Position numbers and translations under genes: made by a program. The notes below the pieces were generated by a model. It saw nothing but the letters and a program-made list of their open reading frames with translations, was not told where the DNA came from and made no database searches. Below are positions 1-5,246 of a DNA stretch of 5,246 nucleotides, in pieces. Each line of letters starts with the position of its first letter. Position 1 is the first letter of the stretch. This stretch comes from JANYJJ01 sp038241115 (GTDB taxonomy: Bacteria > Pseudomonadota > Gammaproteobacteria > Burkholderiales > Burkholderiaceae_C), in assembly GCA_038241115.1 (NCBI GenBank), contig JBBRGA010000187.1, positions 1-5,246 of the forward strand, read 5' to 3'.

Positions 1-734
1 GTCAGCACCTGGTGCTCCATCTCAAAATGTGTTTTGTTGGCGATCGCTTTGCTGACCTCTCGCCTCACGCGAGCGTGCTCGTCGCGCGGAAGGTTTTGCG
101 CCAGCCACGTCCAGTTGGCCTGTGACTTTTGCGAACTTGAAACAATCCCTCGCCCGTCCAGCGGCAGCAGCTTGGAGAAGTCAGCCGACATGCGGTAGGC
201 AATGTCGGAAGTGGCAGCTGCCAATGCACGGTAATGCTGCTCGCTGATGTCCAGCGCCGTCTGCCGTTGGCGCAGTTCGAGTGCCATGGCCCAGCGCGCC
301 GTTGCATCTTCAACCGCACGCGTCAGCACCAGTGGGCTCAATTGGGCATCGCCGACGTAGTCCTGCGAGCCGGCAGGAACCGCCGCGCTGCCCCAATCGG
401 TGGTGGCTTCGCCGATGAGCACCACCACGGCGCAGACGGTGATCCCGTCAGGCTCAGTGAACGCCGCCAACATGTTCAGCGCGTCGTTGTCCGACAAACG
501 CAGGCTCAGCAACACGCCGTCGTGTGCATCGGGCGTGCACCAAATCGCGCGCAGGGCTTCAGCTTCTGCCGCAGCTCCTGAAAAAACGTAGGGGAGTACC
601 GATCCCGACAACAGCAGCCGCTGCAGGTGTGCCCGGTTGTTGGCACTGTCGCCGAGTACGACGATGCGCCACGCTTCATGAGCCGTGGCATCAGTCGGCT
701 GCTGCAGCGGCGAACCAACGCGGTTGCTGGTCAT
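1..734 (-). CDS. Partial sensory transduction protein: degenerate receiver domain plus PAS domain (C-terminus beyond left edge)
   Basis: An open minus-strand frame runs from ATG at 734-732 to the left edge, giving 244 codons with no stop; an in-frame TGA lies upstream at 779-777. Residues about 22-130 read like a response-regulator receiver fold: a first strand WRIVVLGDS, a third strand GVLLSL near 73-78, a fourth strand TVCAVVVLIG near 99-108, and an ending SQDYVGD that matches the common QDYLVK motif. The usual phosphoacceptor Asp position is Ser77, the conserved Thr of strand 4 is Ile107 and the Lys of strand 5 appears replaced, so it is probably a pseudo-receiver. A helical linker (about 131-165) leads into EQHYRALAAATSDIAYRMSADF, a PAS domain start; the segment around NWTWLAQNLPRDEHARVREEV is typical of PAS_3-type folds. 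The output domain (histidine kinase, GGDEF or EAL) is outside the window and cannot be named. No strong ribosome binding site precedes the ATG. GTG at 764 is an alternative, but the receiver fold fits the ATG. Confidence 0.8.
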   Translation of the reverse strand, partial: MTSNRVGSPLQQPTDATAHEAWRIVVLGDSANNRAHLQRLLLSGSVLPYVFSGAAAEAEALRAIWCTPDAHDGVLLSLRLSDNDALNMLAAFTEPDGITVCAVVVLIGEATTDWGSAAVPAGSQDYVGDAQLSPLVLTRAVEDATARWAMALELRQRQTALDISEQHYRALAAATSDIAYRMSADFSKLLPLDGRGIVSSSQKSQANWTWLAQNLPRDEHARVRREVSKAIANKTHFEMEHQVL

Positions 735-742
735 TGCACCGA

Positions 743-757
743 ACGAGCAGCGCTCGT
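743..757. repeat. Inverted repeat just upstream of the sensor gene start
   Basis: ACGAGC and GCTCGT form perfect 6-base arms around a 3-base centre. The element ends 9 bases upstream of the sensor ATG (minus strand), where it could be an operator or a small hairpin hiding the start region. Function is not shown; a chance occurrence is possible. Confidence 0.35.
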
Positions 758-764
758 ACAACAC

Positions 765-776
765 GCCGCATGCGGC
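765..776. repeat. Perfect 12-base palindrome upstream of the sensor gene
   Basis: GCCGCATGCGGC is its own reverse complement. It lies about 30 bases upstream of the sensor ATG and 7 bases from the neighbouring inverted repeat at 743-757. Such pairs can be regulator binding sites, but no known regulator consensus was recognised. Confidence 0.35.
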
Positions 777-960
777 TCAAACGCTCCTTCTTAAAAATCA
801 GCCCACTGACTTCGCGAAAGCGCGGGCCTGCCTGTGAGGATCCAGCAAAAAAGGACATGGGTCATGGGATGCCTTTGCTATTTGAAGACCTGAGCTCGCT
901 GCGCCAGGTCCAGATCACGACGCATGAACGCTGAGGTCTTGCGCTGGTTCACTTGGCGTT

Positions 961-1101
961 TCAAGTGGATTTTGAAACATGCTGCGAGAACAACATCGCT
1001 TTCCAACAATCGGTGTCGAACTCGTCACAAGCTCTTCCGGCTTCGAGGCAAAGTTTAATCGCCGTCAACGCGCCAATACCGGTGATCTTCGTTCGACCCT
1101 T
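961..1101 (-). pseudogene. Possible decayed IS110-family transposase fragment
   Basis: On the minus strand, 46 codons between two in-frame stops (TGA at 1104-1102 and 963-961) contain ITGIGALTA followed by an IKLCLEAG stretch and then FDTD. IS110/IS1111-family transposases carry a helix-hairpin-helix-like motif of the form I-P-G-(I/V)-G-x-(L/I)-T-A, followed by a strand ending in E-(I)-G and a few residues later R-F-D/S. The order and spacing fit with about one inserted residue. The same frame continues upstream as open codons interrupted by stops at 1137-1135 and 1104-1102, so no intact gene remains. No terminal inverted repeats or target duplications were found, and IS110 elements normally lack them. 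The match is short, so a coincidental HhH-like peptide is possible. Confidence 0.35.
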
Positions 1102-1345
1102 TCATTGCCGCAAAGCTGGAATGCGAGACGCGGCCTACCGAGCATTGATCCGTGAAGTTGGGCGCTCAAGCGCGTAGTCCGGCAATGCGCGTCGGATTTG
1201 GCTTACTCGACAAGCCCACGATGTACTAGCCCAAAGCAGGCCGTCGTCTGTGATGCCGCATCGCATTGCCGCAACAAACTTGATGGGCTGGCGCTGAAAA
1301 ACAGAAGCAAGCATGTCTACACAACCCACCAACCAGGAATAAATC

Positions 1346-1849
1346 ATGTCCCAAGTCACGACCCTTTCTGAGCTTTACTGCGAAGAGCTCAAAGACCTCT
1401 GGTCAGCCAATGACCAGATGGTCAGAGCGCTTAAAAAGATTTCGCGCAAAGCAACAAATTCAAACCTCAAGCAGATGTTGGAAACGTCGCAAGAAGGAAT
1501 TGCGGTTCACACAGACTTGCTGAAAACGCTGATCGCCAATCAGGGTGCCAAGGTGTCCAAAGAGCACTGCAAAGGAATGGAGGGTCTGGTAAGCGAAGCG
1601 CTGAAGCACACCATCGAAGAAGCGCCGGTCAAAGGCCCGGTGCTCGACGCGGCCATCATTGCGCAGTACCAGCGCATGACCCACTACGGAATCACCGGCT
1701 TCGGAACTGTGGCGGCGTTTTCCAAAGCATTGAGTTTGGACGACGACAACATTCAGCTCAAGGCCGCTGTCAAGCAAATGTACGTAGCCGATGAACTGAT
1801 GACCGAGTTAGCCGAAGCCGCAGTCAACGAAGACGCAGCCGACGAATAA
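1346..1849 (+). CDS. Ferritin-like DUF892 family protein (YciE/YciF-type)
   Basis: A 167-residue soluble, mostly helical protein of the length normal for the YciE/YciF (DUF892) family, which adopts a ferritin-like helical bundle and is linked to stress responses. Family signatures are the opening TLSELYCEELKDLW, the central KEHCKGMEGLVSEA block (residues 72-86), GPVLDAAIIAQYQRMTHYGITGFGT (97-121) and a final helix ending ADELMTELAEAAV (148-160), then an acidic tail. From memory of E. coli YciF and YciE, metal-ligand-like positions differ here: E of the AEKQ motif is Asn22, the His of HLEET is Ser48, the two Glu of VEHYEI are Thr112 and Gly115, and the Glu pair of the last helix is Gln144-Met145. 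It may therefore not bind a di-iron centre in the usual way. ATG is preceded by AGGA at 1335-1338 with 7-base spacing. It is the first gene of a probable operon with the small membrane protein 20 bases downstream. Its substrate or partner is unknown. Confidence 0.9.
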   Translation: MSQVTTLSELYCEELKDLWSANDQMVRALKKISRKATNSNLKQMLETSQEGIAVHTDLLKTLIANQGAKVSKEHCKGMEGLVSEALKHTIEEAPVKGPVLDAAIIAQYQRMTHYGITGFGTVAAFSKALSLDDDNIQLKAAVKQMYVADELMTELAEAAVNEDAADE

Positions 1850-1858
1850 GCACACCGC

Positions 1859-1862
1859 GGGA
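1859..1862 (+). promoter_or_regulatory. Ribosome binding site deciding the start of the small membrane protein
   Basis: GGGA lies 7 bases before ATG at 1870 but only 1 base before the in-frame GTG at 1864. The spacing favours ATG 1870 as the true start. Confidence 0.5.
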
Positions 1863-1869
1863 CGTGGAC

Positions 1870-2100
1870 ATGGATTGGCTCAACGCGTTGCAGTGGCCAG
1901 CCATGGCCATCACTGTGGCGGCTTCGTGGCTGGTAGCCTCCAGTGACGAGTCGCGCCGGAGCAAGGGTTTTTGGGTTTTCCTTGTCAGCAACGCGCTTTG
2001 GATCGCGTGGGGCTGGCACACCGCGTCGTGGGCGCTGGTGGCGCTTCAGTTTTGTCTTATTGCCATGAACGTCCGCGGTGCCGCCAAAAACGAAACCTGA
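1870..2100 (+). CDS. Small three-helix membrane protein of unknown function
   Basis: A 76-residue protein starting MDWLNALQW. A longer 78-residue version from GTG 1864 is possible but has poor ribosome binding site spacing. Three hydrophobic segments are visible: about residues 5-24, then after a charged loop (SSDESRRSKG) residues about 34-50 (FWVFLVSNALWIAWGW), and about 53-69 (WALVALQFCLIAMNV), followed by a short basic/polar tail. The loop with Arg and Lys probably faces the cytoplasm, which would put the N-terminus outside. The Trp-rich WxxFLxSNxLWxxWG pattern is a type I recall from small conserved proteobacterial membrane proteins; it faintly recalls the three-helix repeats of SemiSWEET/PnuC-like transporters but lacks a PQ motif, so no transport role is claimed. 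It follows the DUF892 gene by 20 bases on the same strand, so they are probably co-transcribed. It converges with katE, whose stop lies 65 bases away. Confidence 0.75.
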   Translation: MDWLNALQWPAMAITVAASWLVASSDESRRSKGFWVFLVSNALWIAWGWHTASWALVALQFCLIAMNVRGAAKNET

Positions 2101-2165
2101 GCGTTCCCGGGTTTAGTTTTCGCGAGCCGCGCCGCTACCGCCCGAATCCACGCGGAAAGCAGGTT
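2101..2165. other. Convergent intergenic spacer between the membrane protein gene and katE
   Basis: Sixty-five bases separate two genes that end facing each other. No clear GC-rich hairpin followed by a T run was found on either strand, so the terminators are not identified and transcripts may overlap or end by another route. Confidence 0.5.
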
Positions 2166-4583
2166 TTACACAGCCGGATCGGTCTCGCGCACAGCATGCC
2201 GGTGTTTTCCGATCGCTGATATGAGCGCTTTTTGAGCCGACTGACCATCGTTGAATTCGCTGAACAGCACGCCCGGATCCTCTTCTCCGGACCCCAGAAA
2301 GGCTTCGACACCCGCACGGTCAAACAGCGCCTTTGCGGCCCCCAGCGCCAGCAGCGTTTTACCGTGACGGTATTGCTGGGCGACAAAGTCAACCGCCTCG
2401 GTTTGAGTCAACAAACGTCTCACACCGTCGTCGCCGTCCGGCAGCACCACAGCGTCAAACAACACCGGCGCTGAATTCTCGAAGCTGGCGGTGGCTTCGA
2501 GCGCCGTGCCGTCACTGGTTTCAATCGAACCCAATCGCAGCGCGATCACACACGTCACCGCGCCCGCATCGTTCAAGGCTTCTTGCGCTGCGAGAAGCGA
2601 CTCGCCCTGGACACCGTGCGCGGCCAGCAATGCGACCTTGCGCGTCGCGATGCCGCCGTCGCCAGGCAATGCCGTCAACGAAAGCGCGGCAGACACGGTG
2701 ACCTCGGGTGGTGTGGGGTTCGGCAACGCACGCGGCAAAGCCGCCGGCACCGGCATGCCCAAGCCTGCAGCCACCGCAGCGGCCAGCGCAGGCGACACGT
2801 TGACCAACGAAGCCAACATGCGCGTGCGAATGGCGGGCACGGTCAACTTGCTCAGTTCGAAGCGAAAACCGCCCGCAATGTGGGCCTGCTCAGCGTGCGT
2901 CTGGCTTTCGTAGAACAGCGTGGCTTGCGTGTAGTGGTCGGCGAATTTTTCTGGACTGCCGCGCAGCTTTTCCCCGTCGGTGGGCTGAGGAAAAGAGATG
3001 AAGCCTTTCGCGCCGGCCTGGAACGGGCAGCCTCCGCCCAGAGAGTTCGGCTCGTACGACACGCGCCCGCGAGGCACCGCTTGTCGGTGTATCGCGTCGC
3101 GCTGGTTGTTTGACACTGGCGCGAGCGCTGCGTTGATAGCAAGCTCATGAAAGTTAGGGCCACCCAGGCGTGAAAGCTGCGTGTCGAGGTAGGAGTGGTG
3201 CCGTCCGGCAAGCAGCGGATCGTTGCTGAAGTCAATGCCTGGCACCACATGTGCGGTGCAAAACGCAACCTGCTCGGTTTCGGCAAAAAAGTTGTCGGGG
3301 TTGCGGTTCAAAACCATGCGTCCCACTGGCTTGACGGGGACCATTTCTTCAGGGATGAGCTTTGTCGCGTCCAGCACGTCAAAGCTGAATGCTTCAGCCT
3401 GCGCCTCACTGAACACTTGAAACCCCAGCTCCCACTCAGGATAGTGGCCCGACTCGATGGCCTCCCATAAATCGCGGCGGTGGAAGTCGGAGTCGGCACC
3501 TGCGATTTTCATGGCCTCGTCCCACACCAGCGAGTGCGTGCCCAGCATCGGCTTCCAATGGAACTTGACGAAATGAGACTGGCCTTCAGCGTTCACCAGC
3601 CTGAAGGTGTGCACGCCGAAGCCTTGCATCATGCGCAGGCTGCGTGGAATGGCGCGGTCAGACATGACCCACACGAGCATGTGCGTCGTCTCTGGCGACA
3701 GCGACACAAAGTCCCAGAAGGTGTCGTGCGCACTGGCCGCTTGAGGCATGGCGTTGTTCGGTTCTGGCTTGACCGCATGAACCAAATCTGGGAACTTCAT
3801 CGCGTCTTGAATAAAGAAAACCGGTATGTTGTTTCCCACCAGGTCCCAGTTGCCCTGGTCGGTGTAAAACTTCACTGCAAAGCCGCGAACGTCGCGCGCC
3901 GTGTCTGCCGAGCCGCGCTCGCCGGCCACTGTCGAGAACCGTGTGAACACCGGTGTGATTTTTCCGGCTGTGGCGAACGGTGCCGCACACGTCAGTTCGG
4001 TCAGTGCTTCATACGATTCAAAGTAGCCGTGTGCTGCTGAACCTCGCGCGTGAACCACCCGCTCCGGGATGCGTTCGTGGTCAAAGTGGGTGATCTTTTC
4101 GCGAAGAATGAAATCCTCCAACAACGTCGGGCCGCGCAACCCGGCCTTCAGTGAGTGCTGGTTGTCGGCAATCGGCACGCCTTGGTTGGTGGTGAGCGCA
4201 TGACCCGAGCCGTCCACCCGTGCGCGCGCGATCTGGCCGTCGTTGGCGTGCAGCCCGGGCTCGCCCGCTGCGCCGGTTTTCGCGGAGTCGTTTGCCTCAC
4301 TCAAAGTGCTGGCTGAGACGGTGTCCGACCCGGCATCTGCTGTCATGCCCACAGGGGGATGCAGTGCGTTCTCGCGGCCGCATTCCATGGCTTTGTTCAG
4401 GTTCACGGGCATGGCAGCCACCAGCGCCTGAGTGGCCTTTGTTTGCTCCATCACGGGGCTGGTGTCGAGCGTGCTTTTTTCGTCGGCTGCGCCCTTCGGG
4501 TGTGCGCGGACGCCAGCCGGCTTGGGTTGACCCGAGGTGCGTGCTGGCGTTTGAGACCCGGCGGGTGCAGGTGTTTTTTTCAT
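2166..4583 (-). CDS. katE: Catalase HPII-type, large subunit (KatE), monofunctional heme catalase
   Basis: An 805-residue cytoplasmic enzyme that disproportionates hydrogen peroxide to water and oxygen. It is a clade 2 large-subunit catalase (E. coli HPII is 753 residues). Residues 1 to about 115 form a low-complexity, Pro/Ala/Lys/Thr-rich tail; the catalase core spans about 140-620 and a flavodoxin/DJ-1-like C-terminal domain about 645-805. From the core onward, numbering runs 50 above HPII: distal His178 (VVHARGSAAHGYF), Ser217 (RFSTV), Asn251 (GNNIPVFFIQD), channel Asp247, Arg461 and proximal heme ligand Tyr465 (RHHSYLDTQ). Cys442 (EQVAFCTAH) occupies the place of HPII His392, which is bonded to the heme-ligand Tyr there; Neurospora catalase-1 has a Cys-Tyr link at the same spacing. 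The C-terminal domain lacks the DJ-1 nucleophile Cys, as in HPII. The ATG has GGAG (plus-strand 4590-4593) 6 bases upstream. An internal Met45 is an alternative start. The gene is divergent from the hydrolase gene and convergent with the DUF892 operon. It appears intact. Confidence 0.97.
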   Translation of the reverse strand: MKKTPAPAGSQTPARTSGQPKPAGVRAHPKGAADEKSTLDTSPVMEQTKATQALVAAMPVNLNKAMECGRENALHPPVGMTADAGSDTVSASTLSEANDSAKTGAAGEPGLHANDGQIARARVDGSGHALTTNQGVPIADNQHSLKAGLRGPTLLEDFILREKITHFDHERIPERVVHARGSAAHGYFESYEALTELTCAAPFATAGKITPVFTRFSTVAGERGSADTARDVRGFAVKFYTDQGNWDLVGNNIPVFFIQDAMKFPDLVHAVKPEPNNAMPQAASAHDTFWDFVSLSPETTHMLVWVMSDRAIPRSLRMMQGFGVHTFRLVNAEGQSHFVKFHWKPMLGTHSLVWDEAMKIAGADSDFHRRDLWEAIESGHYPEWELGFQVFSEAQAEAFSFDVLDATKLIPEEMVPVKPVGRMVLNRNPDNFFAETEQVAFCTAHVVPGIDFSNDPLLAGRHHSYLDTQLSRLGGPNFHELAINAALAPVSNNQRDAIHRQAVPRGRVSYEPNSLGGGCPFQAGAKGFISFPQPTDGEKLRGSPEKFADHYTQATLFYESQTHAEQAHIAGGFRFELSKLTVPAIRTRMLASLVNVSPALAAAVAAGLGMPVPAALPRALPNPTPPEVTVSAALSLTALPGDGGIATRKVALLAAHGVQGESLLAAQEALNDAGAVTCVIALRLGSIETSDGTALEATASFENSAPVLFDAVVLPDGDDGVRRLLTQTEAVDFVAQQYRHGKTLLALGAAKALFDRAGVEAFLGSGEEDPGVLFSEFNDGQSAQKALISAIGKHRHAVRETDPAV

Positions 4584-4615
4584 CGGATTCTCCGTTTTGA
4601 GTTCACGTAAATCAG

Positions 4616-4654
4616 ACGTCCGCGGACCGTTTACTCACGGGAGATGGCGGACGT
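4616..4654. repeat. Inverted repeat upstream of katE
   Basis: Perfect 8-base arms ACGTCCGC (4616-4623) and GCGGACGT (4647-4654) are separated by 23 bases. The left arm overlaps an 8-base palindrome TCCGCGGA (4619-4626). The element sits 33-71 bases upstream of the katE ATG, where a regulator or the promoter would be expected. It does not match any regulator consensus I can name with confidence. Confidence 0.35.
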
Positions 4655-4678
4655 TCGTCACACGCTCGATTGAGGTGC

Positions 4679-4688
4679 GACTGCAGTC
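4679..4688. repeat. Ten-base palindrome upstream of katE
   Basis: GACTGCAGTC is a perfect palindrome about 96 bases upstream of the katE ATG. Reading toward katE it overlaps a TTGACT sequence that resembles a -35 box, but no good -10 box follows at 16-18 bases. A regulatory role is only a possibility. Confidence 0.2.
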
Positions 4689-4939
4689 AATTTAAGTTTT
4701 CGCTCTGTCGCAATGGGTCAGATGACTCCGCAATTCAGCGTAGGAATATCTGGCTGCTCCTGCTGCCGTTCGGACCCACAGCGTTGTGCGCTGGGCAAGA
4801 GCTATGAATTTGCCCGTAGGAGGTTGCCGACACTGCGTGCAGCCCATTTGGCGTTGAGAACGGCACGCCGTCTGTCGATCTCACTCAATCGCAAAACCCA
4901 AAATAACAGCAGATTTTTTTTGCAGACGCACCGACTGCT

Positions 4940-4960
4940 GGCGCTTTATTTCGAAGCGCC
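4940..4960. repeat. Hairpin-forming inverted repeat upstream of the hydrolase gene
   Basis: GGCGCTT (4940-4946) and AAGCGCC (4954-4960) form a perfect 7-base stem with a 7-base loop. It ends 39 bases before the hydrolase ATG. The T run lies before it on the plus strand rather than after it, so it is not a standard intrinsic terminator in either direction. It could be an operator or a structure in the leader of the hydrolase transcript. Confidence 0.35.
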
Positions 4961-4999
4961 CCGCTTTCACATCCATAGGTCATTCAAGCAACCATTCAT

Positions 5000-5246
5000 A
5001 TGAAGCCCGATGTCGTAGATCAGCTGAATTCGCGAGTCCATTCGCGTGCCATACAGCGCCCGTCCCTGCCTTTGCTCGGTCTCGAGCCGTTGCGCGCTGC
5101 GTTCGAACTTGGCTCCCACACCTTGACGCGCATCCAGCGTGCGGCCGGTGCAGACGGTCATCCCGTTGTGATATTTCCGGGCATGGCCACGGGCGCAAAT
5201 GCGGTTTCCCCACTGCGCCGGTATTGCGAACAACTTGGCTACGCGG
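5000..5246 (+). CDS. Partial alpha/beta-hydrolase, N-terminal part (cut by right edge)
   Basis: An open plus-strand frame starts at ATG 5000 and runs to the window edge without a stop, giving 82 codons; an in-frame TAG at 4976-4978 limits the start. After an N-terminal helix (LLGLEPLRAAFELGSH, residues 25-40) comes GHPVVIFPGMATGANAVSPL (residues 53-72) and then RRYCEQLGYA. This matches the first core strand and oxyanion-hole loop of esterase/lipase-like alpha/beta-hydrolases, where a hydrophobic strand ends in PG followed by a helix of the type APLRRFLRxLGY. The catalytic Ser (GxSxG), Asp and His would lie beyond the edge, so activity and substrate cannot be judged. No strong ribosome binding site is visible before the ATG. 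It is divergent from katE; a functional link is not evident. Confidence 0.75.
   Translation, partial: MKPDVVDQLNSRVHSRAIQRPSLPLLGLEPLRAAFELGSHTLTRIQRAAGADGHPVVIFPGMATGANAVSPLRRYCEQLGYA

Larger units (their letters stand above)
735..1345. other. Gene-poor region between sensor gene and DUF892 operon
   Basis: About 610 bases without a convincing intact gene. Several short open frames exist, but none gives a recognisable protein with a good ribosome binding site. It contains the two palindromes near the sensor gene and a probable transposase remnant at 961-1101. It must also carry the promoters for the divergent sensor gene and the DUF892 operon, but no well-matched -35/-10 pair stands out. Confidence 0.6.
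4584..4999. other. Divergent intergenic region between katE and the alpha/beta-hydrolase gene
   Basis: This 416-base region must hold the promoters of two divergent genes. It contains the katE-side inverted repeats, a run of eight T at 4914-4921 and a hairpin at 4940-4960 on the hydrolase side. An open frame at 4713-5003 overlaps the hydrolase start, shows no recognisable domain and was not accepted as a gene. No convincing RNA gene was recognised. Confidence 0.55.

Noticed and set aside
361..378. Perfect 6-base-arm hairpin TCCTGC/GCAGGA
   Set aside because: It is inside the sensor coding sequence and most likely a chance result of codon use.
691..771. 26-codon minus-strand frame after an AAGGAG sequence, overlapping the sensor start
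   Set aside because: It could be a leader peptide, but the spacing of 12 bases is long, the ATG lies inside a palindrome and the peptide has no regulatory codon run.
524..934. 136-codon plus-strand open frame overlapping the sensor gene start
   Set aside because: Half of it is antisense to the receiver-PAS coding frame, and the rest has no recognisable features.
1198..1229. Possible promoter TTGGCT...TACTAG before the DUF892 gene
   Set aside because: Spacer of about 20 bases and weak box matches; not better than chance.
1135..1359. 74-codon minus-strand open frame upstream of the DUF892 gene
   Set aside because: It overlaps the DUF892 start on the opposite strand and shows no domain. It shares a frame with the possible transposase remnant, but its own sequence does not match a transposase.
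2101..2165. Possible bidirectional terminator between converging genes
   Set aside because: Only 5-base arms with a 20-base loop could be found, and no T run follows on either strand.
2583..3113. 176-codon plus-strand open frame opposite katE
   Set aside because: Antisense shadow of katE with an Arg/Ala-rich translation and no recognisable domain.
3480..4040. 186-codon plus-strand open frame opposite katE
   Set aside because: It lies wholly antisense to the well-supported katE coding frame, and its Arg/His-rich translation resembles no domain; it is a shadow of GC-rich codon usage.
4713..5003. 96-codon plus-strand open frame before the hydrolase gene
   Set aside because: No recognisable domain or ribosome binding site, Arg/Ser/Leu-rich composition, and it ends overlapping the hydrolase start in another frame.

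Overview
The window looks like a stretch of chromosome from a moderately GC-rich proteobacterium, most likely a betaproteobacterium of the Burkholderiales (Comamonadaceae-like). This rests on base composition, on the protein flavour and on my memory of related DUF892 proteins; no taxonomic marker gene is present.

Layout. (1) Positions 1-734, minus strand: the N-terminal 244 codons of a sensory protein running off the left edge. It has a degenerate receiver-like domain, a helical linker and the start of a PAS domain; the output domain lies outside the window. (2) 735-1345: about 610 bases with no convincing intact gene. It holds two compact palindromes just upstream of the sensor gene and a decayed minus-strand fragment (961-1101) resembling the C-terminal motif of IS110-family transposases. 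(3) 1346-2100, plus strand: a probable two-gene operon of a ferritin-like DUF892 (YciE/YciF-type) protein and, 20 bases later, a 76-residue membrane protein with three predicted helices. (4) 2166-4583, minus strand, convergent with that operon: a full-length large-subunit catalase (KatE/HPII type, 805 residues) with all main catalytic residues present. (5) 4584-4999: a 416-base divergent intergenic region with inverted repeats on both sides. (6) 5000-5246, plus strand: the first 82 codons of an alpha/beta-hydrolase cut by the right edge.

How the genes fit together. A KatE catalase beside a YciE/YciF-type protein suggests a stationary-phase or oxidative/envelope stress locus, in line with the known association of yciGFE genes with catalase katN and RpoS control in enterobacteria. 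This is inference from neighbourhood; no regulator site could be identified with confidence.

I do not see a clearly new biological system. The points most worth checking are the loss of family-typical metal-ligand positions in the DUF892 protein, the Cys442-Tyr465 pair in the catalase (the crosslink seen in a fungal catalase rather than the His-Tyr bond of E. coli HPII), the pseudo-receiver sensor, and the small membrane protein paired with DUF892.
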